DNA of 21,240 bases from Bryobacterales bacterium (lineage in GTDB: Bacteria; Acidobacteriota; Terriglobia; Bryobacterales; Bryobacteraceae): assembly GCA_016789785.1 (NCBI GenBank), contig JAEUQE010000161.1, positions 1 through 21,240 on the forward strand, given 5' to 3'. The position numbers and the translations under genes were made by a program. Positions 14,576 to 21,240 of this stretch are shown one piece after another (position 1 is the stretch's first letter; each line of letters opens with the position of its first letter). The notes beneath the pieces were generated by a model. It ran no database searches. It was not told the DNA's origin and saw only the letters and a program-made list of their open reading frames with translations.

Positions 14576-14668
14576 CTGGACCGCTATTCCCCATGGCCGG
14601 TGCTTGAAATGAGCGTGCCGGAACACTGAGGGGACTTCTGTCTCGAAATTCAGGAGAGGACCCAACTT

Positions 14669-16225
14669 ATGCGCACTGTGCAGTCCGTTGTTGCTGCCGG
14701 ACTCGCTGTACTGATGGCGATGCCATCCAGCCTGCCGGCCGCAAACCATCGCGAAGCGCCGATCACGTCTCTCGACCACAAGGCCGACATCACCGACGTG
14801 TACGCTTTCGTATCTTATGGCCCCAATCAACGCCCGAACCAAACGCCCGAGAAGGTGACGTTCATCATGGCGGTGGATCCGCTGTTGGAACCGGCCAACG
14901 GGCCGAACTGGTTCCCGTTCGACGATGGCATTGAGTACGCGATCAAGATCGACAACAATCACGATGGTGTGGAAGACATCGTGTTCCAGTTCCAATTCCA
15001 CATTGAGCAGCGTTTGCCTGGCGTATTCCAGGCGATGGTGGGAGTGGGCGATGGTGTGGCCACTCCGGCGAATTCGCCTGCGCCCATCGCGCCCGGCACG
15101 CCGCTGATTCCTGGCCGCATCACTTCGTTCGATTCGGCTGGTCTTGGCACCCGGCAACGCTACCAGGTGACCTGGATCCGCAACAACCAGGGTGTGAAGC
15201 TTCGCAGCGCGGACAGTCGCGAGTTCTACGCAGTGCCCACGAATGCCGGACCGCGCACCATGGATTATGCCGCGCTTTACAAGGCCGGCACCTACACGAC
15301 ACCGGAAGGCATCAAGATTTTCGCCGGTACCACTGACGATGCGTTCTGGATCGACCTCGGCGCGACGTTCGACACCTTGAATCTGCGCACGCTGGGCAGC
15401 GGCGTACCCGCCGTGCTCACGGACGCGGAAGACCGCGCGAAGGAAAACTTTGCCAGCGACACCGTTTCGGGCTATGCCGTGAACACGATCGCGGTGGAAG
15501 TGCCGATTGAGTTGTTGACGAGCAGCGGGCGCCGCGAACCGGCGACCTCTCCGGCCGCAACGATCGGCATGTGGGCGACGACTTCGCGGCCGATGACGAC
15601 GGTCCGCCGTTCGCCGGATCCGCTCGAGACTTCGGGTGATCTGCGTCAGGTGCAGCGCATGGCCAATCCGTTGTTCAACGAACTGATCATCGGCACCGGC
15701 TCGAAGGATCGTTTCTCGATGGATCAGCCGCGCAATGACGCGCAGTTCGCCGAGTTCGCGCTGGATCCGCTGCTTGCCCGCGTGGTGAATGCGGCGACCG
15801 GTGGTGTGGTGGAGATTCCGCGTCCTCCGCGTACCGATCTGCTTCCTCTGGTGACCTACGCTCCGCCAATCGCGGCAATGGGCACGCCTGCGGGGCCCGT
15901 GGCCGATATCCTGCGGCTGAATACCGGCGTTCCGGCAACTCCTCCGGATATGGCGAACCGTTTGGGTCTGATCGCGGGTGATGCCGCGGGCTTCCCGAAT
16001 GGGCGCCGTCTGATGGACGACGTGACGGACATCGCACTCCGCGTGGTGGTGGGCGGTGTGCTGGTTCAGGGCTTCAACAAGTTCCCGAACAACCGTTTGG
16101 GTGACGGCGTGAACGTGGACGATCAGCCCTATCAGCCAGAGTTTCCGTTTGTCGGTTACTGCCCGAGCGGCCGTGACCGCCGGCACCTCGATCCGGGTGA
16201 ACCGGGCGGCGGGCCGGTCCGCTAA
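14669..16225 (+). CDS. Exported DUF4331-family protein
   Basis: A 518-residue secreted protein. A Sec signal peptide (about 1-25, ending LPA|A) is followed by NHREAPITSLDHKADITDVYAF, the diagnostic opening of DUF4331. The conserved end is also present: PNGRRLMDDVTDIALRVVVGG (443-463) and LGDGVNVDDQPYQPEFPFVGYP-like residues. DNNHDGVED (95-103) resembles a calcium-binding Asp-rich loop. No catalytic function is known for the family, and the protein probably acts in the periplasm or outside the cell. AGGAG at 14652-14656 is the ribosome site, spaced a little long (12 nt). The two TPR genes follow downstream, an arrangement I associate with this family. The odd feature is a strong hairpin before the next gene. 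Confidence 0.9.
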   Translation: MRTVQSVVAAGLAVLMAMPSSLPAANHREAPITSLDHKADITDVYAFVSYGPNQRPNQTPEKVTFIMAVDPLLEPANGPNWFPFDDGIEYAIKIDNNHDGVEDIVFQFQFHIEQRLPGVFQAMVGVGDGVATPANSPAPIAPGTPLIPGRITSFDSAGLGTRQRYQVTWIRNNQGVKLRSADSREFYAVPTNAGPRTMDYAALYKAGTYTTPEGIKIFAGTTDDAFWIDLGATFDTLNLRTLGSGVPAVLTDAEDRAKENFASDTVSGYAVNTIAVEVPIELLTSSGRREPATSPAATIGMWATTSRPMTTVRRSPDPLETSGDLRQVQRMANPLFNELIIGTGSKDRFSMDQPRNDAQFAEFALDPLLARVVNAATGGVVEIPRPPRTDLLPLVTYAPPIAAMGTPAGPVADILRLNTGVPATPPDMANRLGLIAGDAAGFPNGRRLMDDVTDIALRVVVGGVLVQGFNKFPNNRLGDGVNVDDQPYQPEFPFVGYCPSGRDRRHLDPGEPGGGPVR

Positions 16226-16242
16226 CCTCTCCTGTGCGAAAA

Positions 16243-16278
16243 CGGGCCGCGAGCATTCTGCAATTCGCTCGCGGCTCG
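16243..16278 (+). promoter_or_regulatory. Strong intercistronic hairpin between DUF4331 and TPR genes
   Basis: CGGGCCGCGAGC (16243-16254) pairs with GCTCGCGGCTCG (16267-16278), 12 bp with a single G-U pair and a 12-nt loop. It lies 17 nt after the DUF4331 stop and 43 nt before the TPR start. With no real T-run it is more likely a partial terminator or an mRNA-stabilising element that sets DUF4331 levels above those of the TPR genes. Confidence 0.65.
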
Positions 16279-16321
16279 ATCCTTGTCTGATGTGCCTGAT
16301 TGATGGGGAGATGAGCTTGTG

Positions 16322-17413
16322 ATGAGAACACTGATTGCTCTCTTGATTGCGACAACGGGTCTCTTCGCGGACAGCCGCATCACGGCGGCCGAAGCCGTTG
16401 TGACGGCTGATCCGTCGCAAGTGACCAAGCGTCTTGATCTCATACAGTTGTTGCTGGAGAGATATCGCTACACGGCGGACCCCGCGCTCTCCGCGGCTGC
16501 GCGCAAACATCTGGATGTGGCTCTGCGGCAGGATGGATCGAGCTTTCTGGCGAAGAAGCACGAAGCTTTTCTAACATTGCTCGAAGAGGATTTTGTGGCA
16601 GCGAAGAAGCTTGCTGAGCCTCTCAACCGGAAGTCGCCGGACGATGTCGATCTCTATGGATATTTGGTGGATGCCGAGTCAGCGATCGGCAATTACGACG
16701 CAGCCGAGAAGCATGCGAACTGGATGCTGCGGCTTCGTCCGGAGAATCGTCAGGGGATGCGGCGCGCTGCGGAGCTACGCGTAGTTTTTGGCGATGTGGA
16801 AGGCGCGATCCTGATGCTGAATGAGATCTATCGTCTGTCGCCACGGACCGAAACGGTCGAGCGCGCGTGGGTGTTTGGGCGGCTGGCTCATCTGACAATG
16901 ACGAAGAATCCGGCGCGCGCGGAGCAACTGGCACGCGAGTCACTGAAGCTCGAACCCGAGTGCTTCGAAGGCGCCACGGCGCTGGCCGCGGTGCTTGCCG
17001 CAACGAAGCGCCATCAGGAAGCCGCGGAGGTGTTGAAGCCGCTGGCGGATCGCACGCAACGCGCATCGGTGTTCTTTGCGCTGGGACGGGCACTGACCGG
17101 AGTGGGTGATGCCGCGGGCGCGGAGACTGCATTCGCGAGGGCGGCGAAACTGACGAAGGACAGCGCCAGGCTGAGTGATGTCCACGCGCAGATGGAGTAT
17201 CTGCTCGAAGTGAAACGCGATCCGGTGACGGCGCTGCATCTGGCAGAGGCGCATTCTTCGTATCGGAATGTGTGGAGCCTGACGTGGTACTCCGAGGCGC
17301 TTGCCGCCAATGGAGCCACTGAAAAGAGCCGCGAGATTGCGAAAGCAGCGCTCGCCGCCGGTTCGAAGGAACCACGATTGATGGCGATTGCTACGAAGCT
17401 AGGGGTGAACTGA
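16322..17413 (+). CDS. Exported TPR-repeat protein 1
   Basis: A 363-residue protein with a Sec signal (MRTLIALLIATTGLFA) and tetratricopeptide-type helical pairs through most of its length. Examples are the AESAIGNYDAAEKHANWMLRLRPENR, AVLAATKRHQEAAEVLKPLADRT and ALTGVGDAAGAETAFARAAKL segments. TPRs mediate protein-protein contacts, so this is likely a periplasmic scaffold. GGGGAG at 16305-16310 is the ribosome site. GTG at 16319, one codon earlier and 8 nt from that site, is an equally plausible start. Its stop TGA shares its A with the ATG of the next TPR gene, so the two are translationally coupled. A function with the upstream DUF4331 protein is inferred from position. Confidence 0.87.
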   Translation: MRTLIALLIATTGLFADSRITAAEAVVTADPSQVTKRLDLIQLLLERYRYTADPALSAAARKHLDVALRQDGSSFLAKKHEAFLTLLEEDFVAAKKLAEPLNRKSPDDVDLYGYLVDAESAIGNYDAAEKHANWMLRLRPENRQGMRRAAELRVVFGDVEGAILMLNEIYRLSPRTETVERAWVFGRLAHLTMTKNPARAEQLARESLKLEPECFEGATALAAVLAATKRHQEAAEVLKPLADRTQRASVFFALGRALTGVGDAAGAETAFARAAKLTKDSARLSDVHAQMEYLLEVKRDPVTALHLAEAHSSYRNVWSLTWYSEALAANGATEKSREIAKAALAAGSKEPRLMAIATKLGVN

Positions 17414-18726
17414 TGCGATTCCGACTTCCGTTGTTCCTGTTGGCGCCGGCGTTGCTACCCGCGCAGTTGTTGGATCCGCCAAAGACCCAACACGTTGGGA
17501 GCACGCAACGGCAGGTTGTGGAGAGCAGAGTGGACCGGCTCAACACGGCGCAGCGGATCGCGCTTTGGGAAGGCCGCCTCAAGGAGGAGCCCGCCAATCC
17601 GCAGCATGCGATCCGTCTTGCCGAAGCCTACATCCAGAAGATGCGCGAAACCACGGACTACGGCTATCTCGATCGCGCGGAGAAGCTGCTGGCACGCGTG
17701 CTCGGCAAGGATGCGGAGAACTACGAAGCGTTGATTGTACGCAATCAGGTGAACCTGTTCCGTCACGACTTCCATGCCGTTGTCGCGACGGGGCGGAAAC
17801 TGGCCGAGCGCAAGCCGAAGGATCCCGCGAACTGGGCGATGTTGGGCGATGCGCTGATGGAGATGGGCCAGTACGACCCGGCGGCGGATGCTTATCAGCA
17901 GATGGTGAATCTGCGGCCGGATCTGATGAGCTACAACCGGATCGCATGGTATCGCTTCATCACAGGTGATATGGACGGCGCGATTCAAATGATGACACGC
18001 GCGGTACGGGCGGGGCGTCCTGGTCATGAGAACACGGCGTGGTGTTTCGTCGAGTTGGGCAATCTGTACTTGAAGTCGGCGAAGTGGGCGCAGGCCGAGT
18101 GGGCGTATCGCAACGCATTGGAGAACTTCGCTGGAATGCACTCGGCGCATGCGGGCTTGGGGCATGTATTTGCGGCGCAAGGGAAGACGGAGGCTGCGAT
18201 TGAGAGTTTCCGCAAGGCACAGTCGATGGCGCCGATGATCGACTATGCGGGTGCGCTGGCGGATCTGTACACGCTGCAGGGCAAGCCGGAGGAAGCGCAT
18301 AAGCAGATTCAAACGCTCGATCTGGTGGCGAAGATGGAAGCTGCCAGCGGTCAGAAGGCGAACCGTCAGCTTGCATTGATCTTCGCGAATCACGGCCACA
18401 AGACCGGGGAGGCGGTGGAGATCGCGAAGGCGGATCTCGCGGTGCGGAAGGATGTCTACACGTGGGATGCCTATGCTTGGGCGCTGTTCCGCGCGGGTGA
18501 TGTTGCGGGCGCGAAGAAGGCATCGGAGAACGCGTTGAAGGCGGGCACGCCGGAGCCCCTCTTCTACTACCACGCGGGTATGATCGCGAAGACTCTTGGC
18601 GAGGGGGACCGGGCACGGACGCTGCTGCGGAAAGCTCTCGACCTGAATCCGAAGTTCGATGTGCGGCATGCGGCGGAAGCGGCTCAACTGGTCGCCGGCG
18701 ACGGTGCCACAAGCGGCACGAATTGA
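17413..18726 (+). CDS. Exported TPR-repeat protein 2
   Basis: A 437-residue protein with a short signal peptide (MRFRLPLFLLAPALLPAQ) followed by a helical TPR array. Clear repeats include WAMLGDALMEMGQYDPAADAYQQMVNLRP, CFVELGNLYLKSAKWAQAEWAYRNAL, GHVFAAQGKTEAAIESFRKAQ and AWALFRAGDVAGAKKASENALKAG. It is likely a periplasmic or secreted scaffold that works with TPR protein 1. The start overlaps the preceding stop by one base (TGATG). The C-terminus is a short polar tail. An operon with the DUF4331 gene is likely, as the intercistronic hairpin does not look like a full terminator. Confidence 0.9.
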   Translation: MRFRLPLFLLAPALLPAQLLDPPKTQHVGSTQRQVVESRVDRLNTAQRIALWEGRLKEEPANPQHAIRLAEAYIQKMRETTDYGYLDRAEKLLARVLGKDAENYEALIVRNQVNLFRHDFHAVVATGRKLAERKPKDPANWAMLGDALMEMGQYDPAADAYQQMVNLRPDLMSYNRIAWYRFITGDMDGAIQMMTRAVRAGRPGHENTAWCFVELGNLYLKSAKWAQAEWAYRNALENFAGMHSAHAGLGHVFAAQGKTEAAIESFRKAQSMAPMIDYAGALADLYTLQGKPEEAHKQIQTLDLVAKMEAASGQKANRQLALIFANHGHKTGEAVEIAKADLAVRKDVYTWDAYAWALFRAGDVAGAKKASENALKAGTPEPLFYYHAGMIAKTLGEGDRARTLLRKALDLNPKFDVRHAAEAAQLVAGDGATSGTN

Positions 18727-18740
18727 TTGAAACAGAAGGC

Positions 18741-18764
18741 GCGCGTTCTGTTTGGAACGCGCCC
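18741..18764 (+). repeat. 24-nt hairpin repeat, copy 1 (terminator-like)
   Basis: GCGCGTTC (18741-18748) pairs with GAACGCGC (18755-18762) around a TGTTTG loop. It starts 15 nt after the TPR 2 stop. A second, mutually exclusive stem, AAACAGAA (18730-18737) / TTCTGTTT (18746-18753), shares the TTC arm. Positions 18741-18764 recur exactly at 18899-18922. Confidence 0.75.
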
Positions 18765-18898
18765 CAGCAGGGCCGCGCGGCGGTAAGCGGCGTGCAGTGA
18801 CCGGCGCCCACCCGAACGCTTCCCCTCGACGCTGTATGCCGGGGGCCGGCGTTACGGTGTGCGTGAATCGGAGCACGCGGAATGTAGAAACGCCAGAG
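18765..18898. other. Spacer between the two hairpin repeats
   Basis: About 134 nt of GC-rich sequence between convergent operons. I see no gene or clear signal in it. Confidence 0.4.
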
Positions 18899-18922
18899 GC
18901 GCGTTCTGTTTGGAACGCGCCC
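18898..18922. repeat. 24-nt hairpin repeat, copy 2 (terminator-like)
   Basis: GGCGCGTTC (18898-18906) pairs perfectly with GAACGCGCC (18913-18921), 9 bp with a TGTTTG loop. It lies 30 nt beyond the stop of the minus-strand isomerase gene. It is in the same orientation as copy 1 and may serve as the terminator of the opposing operon. Confidence 0.75.
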
Positions 18923-18951
18923 TGTCGATTGTGTTTCGGCCGGTGTGCCGT

Positions 18952-19824
18952 TCAGGCTCCGTAAGCCTTCTTTACCTGAGCCCTCAGGAATTCCAGATCC
19001 TTCGCGATGGCTGCGTGTTCGTCCTTCGTTTCGTACTCGACATGGAGAGATAAGGGGCCTGTGTACTTCGCTTCAGCGAACGCCTTGAAGACGCCTGCCC
19101 AATTGACCATGCCTTCGCCGAGCGGGCACCATTTCAACTTCCACTTTCCGCTGGTTTTCTCCCAGTAGAAGTCCTTGATGGCAACCATCTTCATTCTCGG
19201 CGCAGCGAGGCGGATGCTCACCTGCCAGCCGAAGAGACCACCTTCGACGGTGGCGTGCGCGGGATCGAAGTAGAAGCCGGCCCACTTCGGGTCGAGTCCG
19301 GCGAGGATTTCGCGCGTATCCCAAATCGCGGTGCCGACGTAGTCGCCCGAGTGATTGTGGAAGCCCAACTCGACGCCGTGCTCCTTCCCAATGTCGACCA
19401 GTCCACGTGTGGCCGCCTTCACTTCGGCGATCTTCTTTTCGGGATCGGCCGCGCCGTACTTCCAATAGCCGCTCTTGAACTTCGTGATCTTGAGCCGCCC
19501 GGCCGTTGCAAGCGTCGGTCTTGCGGCGGGGTCCTCCGGACGAAGCAGGCCAGTAGTGATCATTGGCACCGACACGCCGTGGGCGCGGATCGCCTCGTAG
19601 GCGCGCGGCAGATCCTCGGTCACCTTTTCGGGCAGCACGTGCCCGCCTGGACGAACAGCGAGATCCACGCCGTCGAAGCCGAAATCTTTCGAGGTCTTGC
19701 CGAGCTGATCGTAGTTCAGGTTGGCGAGGTGCTTGGAGAAGATGCAGAGGGGCGGCAGGCCCGAAGAGGGCATGGCCATGGCCACGCCCGCAACAGAAGT
19801 CGTGAAAAATGTTCTACGCGTCAC
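18952..19824 (-). CDS. Tat-exported sugar phosphate isomerase/epimerase-like TIM-barrel protein
   Basis: A 290-residue xylose-isomerase-like TIM barrel. It begins at GTG 19824 with TRRTFFTTSVAGVAMA, a Tat-type signal (Arg3-Arg4). TAAGGA at the end of the upstream gene is the ribosome site. Likely metal ligands and active-site residues are Glu152 with His156/His158 (GVELGFHNHSGDY), Asp187 (FYFDPAHAT), Lys217 and Glu263 (LHVEYETKD). The family isomerises or epimerises sugars and related polyols; substrate unknown. It follows the Gfo/Idh/MocA oxidoreductase gene by 9 nt, the common pairing in Acidobacteria and Planctomycetes for oxidation-dependent (3-keto) sugar processing. Confidence 0.9.
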   Translation of the reverse strand: MTRRTFFTTSVAGVAMAMPSSGLPPLCIFSKHLANLNYDQLGKTSKDFGFDGVDLAVRPGGHVLPEKVTEDLPRAYEAIRAHGVSVPMITTGLLRPEDPAARPTLATAGRLKITKFKSGYWKYGAADPEKKIAEVKAATRGLVDIGKEHGVELGFHNHSGDYVGTAIWDTREILAGLDPKWAGFYFDPAHATVEGGLFGWQVSIRLAAPRMKMVAIKDFYWEKTSGKWKLKWCPLGEGMVNWAGVFKAFAEAKYTGPLSLHVEYETKDEHAAIAKDLEFLRAQVKKAYGA

Positions 19825-19833
19825 AAAACATCC

Positions 19834-21168
19834 TTAGCCCAATTTGTAGGGAGCCCGGTACTGATAGCTCAGATACTTGTTTGCCGCGGCGTTGTTGGTG
19901 AAACGCTCGGCTTTGCCATCCCACTCGAGATAGGCCTTCTGCTTCAGCGCGATGTTCGCGATCAGTGTGGCCGCCGTGGAGCGATGGCCTTCGAGAATGT
20001 CGCAATTGCACTTGGCGCGGCTCTTCACGCAATCGAGGAAGTTGCGGGCGTGGAAGGCCGTGTCGGCACTCCCCTTGCCGGATTTCGGCTCGATGGTGCT
20101 CTTTCTCGATGGACTGTAGCCGCGCTCCAGATCGCGATTCACGGGCGAGCGCGCGGGCACTTCGACATCGGTGTAGCGCTCGGGGACCACCTCCCATCGA
20201 TTGCCATGAATGTACATGGTGCCCTTTGTGCCTCGAATTTCCATTTCGGCGCCTTGAATGTTACCCGGCGCGGAGTTCACATTGTACTGCGAGAAGACCA
20301 CCATGGTTCCGCCATCAAACTCCCAGAGCGCTTCGAGCGTGTCGGGGATTTCGCGATTGTCTTTCACGGCGTACTTGCCGCCCATGACGGTGACGGCTTT
20401 CGGCGCATCTTTGCCGATAGCCCATCGCAGCATGTCCATGTAGTGCACGCCGAAGTTGGTGACCTGGCCGCCGGAGTAGTTGTAGAACCAGCGGAAACGA
20501 TAGTAGGTGCGGTTCTTGTTGTAAGGGACTTTCGGTGCGGGCCCGAGCCACATGTCCCATTCGGTTTCGCTCATTGGCTTCTCGTCGGGTGGATTGCCGA
20601 TGCCGTTCGGCCACTCGTTTTGGAGATGCCAGCCCTTGCAGACCGAGACATGGCCGAGCAAGCCGGATCGCACCACATCGGCGGCCTCCTTCAGGTGCTT
20701 GCCGGAACGGCGATGAATGCCGACTTGAGTGACGCGCTTCGTTTTCTCGGCGACCTCCACCATGCGGCGCCCTTCGGCCACGGTGAGGGAGAGCGGCTTC
20801 TCGACATAAACGTCTTTGCCGGCGTTGCACGCGTCAATGAACTGCAGGGCATGCCAGTGATCGGGTGTGGCGATCACTACGGCCTGTACGTCTTTGTCCT
20901 CAATCAGCTTTCTGTAGTCCTTGTACTGCTTGGGCGTCGCGCGCGAGATCTTCGCGTTGTGCGCCATGTAGTCGTCGCGAAGGTCGCACAGGGCCACGGT
21001 GAGCTGGTCGCCGTGTTCGAGAAAGGCCTCGTGCACCTGAGTGCCTCGATTGCCGACGCCGATGTATCCGATCTGCAGCCGGTCATTTGCGCCGAGGATG
21101 CGGGAATAGCTGAGGGCTGTCGCGAGTCCGGCAGCTTTTGAAAAATCACGACGGGAGAAGTCGCTCAT
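19834..21168 (-). CDS. Tat-exported Gfo/Idh/MocA-family oxidoreductase
   Basis: A 444-residue oxidoreductase. ATG 21168 is chosen over the upstream GTG 21177 because GGAG lies 8 nt before it and the Tat signal (SRRDFSKAAG, Arg6-Arg7) then starts at once. The Rossmann motif GYIGVGNRGTQ (34-44) binds NAD(P). EKP at 123-125 carries the family's catalytic Lys, and the second domain shows GGQVTNFGVHYMDMLRW, typical of the C-terminal alpha/beta domain. It oxidises or reduces sugars or sugar derivatives; substrate unknown. It is the first gene of the minus-strand operon with the TIM-barrel gene. As for the aldo/keto reductase, export by Tat implies that the nucleotide cofactor is bound before secretion. 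Confidence 0.93.
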   Translation of the reverse strand: MSDFSRRDFSKAAGLATALSYSRILGANDRLQIGYIGVGNRGTQVHEAFLEHGDQLTVALCDLRDDYMAHNAKISRATPKQYKDYRKLIEDKDVQAVVIATPDHWHALQFIDACNAGKDVYVEKPLSLTVAEGRRMVEVAEKTKRVTQVGIHRRSGKHLKEAADVVRSGLLGHVSVCKGWHLQNEWPNGIGNPPDEKPMSETEWDMWLGPAPKVPYNKNRTYYRFRWFYNYSGGQVTNFGVHYMDMLRWAIGKDAPKAVTVMGGKYAVKDNREIPDTLEALWEFDGGTMVVFSQYNVNSAPGNIQGAEMEIRGTKGTMYIHGNRWEVVPERYTDVEVPARSPVNRDLERGYSPSRKSTIEPKSGKGSADTAFHARNFLDCVKSRAKCNCDILEGHRSTAATLIANIALKQKAYLEWDGKAERFTNNAAANKYLSYQYRAPYKLG

Positions 21169-21240
21169 AAAGATCACTCCGTAAGAAAGATGAAACGTAC
21201 TTCGTTTATGCTTTGCTCATGATACTTTGTTTACCGGCGC
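21169..21240 (-). promoter_or_regulatory. Upstream region of the oxidoreductase operon (cut by window end)
   Basis: 72 nt that are visibly AT-richer than the genes. They contain the ribosome site ACGGAG at about 21177-21182 (complement) and presumably the operon promoter. No confident -35/-10 pair can be assigned with the window ending here. Confidence 0.35.

Noticed and set aside
14549..16561. A 670-codon minus-strand frame opposite the DUF4331 gene
   Set aside because: Very Arg/His-rich translation with no motif, antisense to a clear exported protein; a by-product of GC-rich codon use.
17455..18876. Long minus-strand frame opposite TPR protein 2
   Set aside because: Arg/His/Leu-rich with no domain, and the plus strand has a signal peptide and clear TPR repeats.
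18741..18922. Two hairpin repeats as a CRISPR remnant
   Set aside because: Only two copies, 158 bp apart, strongly self-complementary, with no spacer-sized periodicity or cas genes.
19255..21141. A 628-codon plus-strand frame opposite the isomerase and oxidoreductase genes
   Set aside because: Spans the junction of two well-supported minus-strand genes and has no ribosome site or motif.
21169..21177. GTG start for the oxidoreductase three codons upstream
   Set aside because: It overlaps the GGAG ribosome site that serves the ATG at 21168.

Overview
The window looks like chromosomal DNA of an Acidobacteriota bacterium, probably of the Bryobacterales/Solibacter type. The reasons are the high GC content, an Oar-like TonB-dependent receptor with an N-terminal carboxypeptidase-regulatory-like domain and an LPLNGR plug motif, several Tat-exported sugar enzymes, an arylsulfatase, and a DUF4331 gene followed by two TPR genes. 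The lineage is inferred from gene style; no database comparison was possible. I see no IS element, CRISPR array, prophage or tRNA gene.

Layout. Bases 1-687 are the end of an rRNA operon: the 3' part of 23S, a short spacer, 5S and a strong intrinsic terminator. A 1067-residue outer-membrane receptor and a lipoprotein follow on the plus strand. A convergent minus-strand pair comes next: a Tat-exported aldo/keto reductase and, overlapping it by 8 nt, a small SET-domain protein. From 6794 to 10689 a plus-strand run encodes a degenerate receiver-like protein, a four-helix membrane protein, an S41/PDZ protease homologue that has lost all its catalytic residues, an FmdB-type zinc ribbon and a class I aminotransferase. 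Bases 10690-11099 hold no convincing gene but several hairpins. A sulfatase (minus) and an iron-alcohol-dehydrogenase homologue lacking the metal-binding residues (plus) are divergent.

Bases 13672-14495 are a compact divergent pair: a small Cys-Cys-Pro-Phe protein and a MerR-family regulator. Between them is a textbook MerR promoter, with a 19-bp spacer and a near-perfect dyad. Then come the DUF4331 protein, a 12-bp intercistronic hairpin, and two exported TPR proteins whose stop and start codons overlap. A convergent intergenic region with two copies of a 24-nt hairpin repeat separates these from a minus-strand operon encoding a Gfo/Idh/MocA oxidoreductase and a TIM-barrel sugar isomerase/epimerase, both with Tat signals.

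Taken together the window describes a polysaccharide-scavenging, heavily exporting cell: receptor, lipoprotein, sulfatase, AKR, oxidoreductase and isomerase all carry export signals. The most unusual feature is the number of apparent pseudoenzymes. The S41 homologue has Ser-Lys-Gln replaced by Asn-Asp-Arg. The Fe-ADH homologue has Asp-His-His-His replaced by Glu-Arg-Arg-Asp. The receiver-like protein lacks the conserved lysine. These substitutions are read directly from aligned motifs with conserved spacing; any functional consequence is inference.
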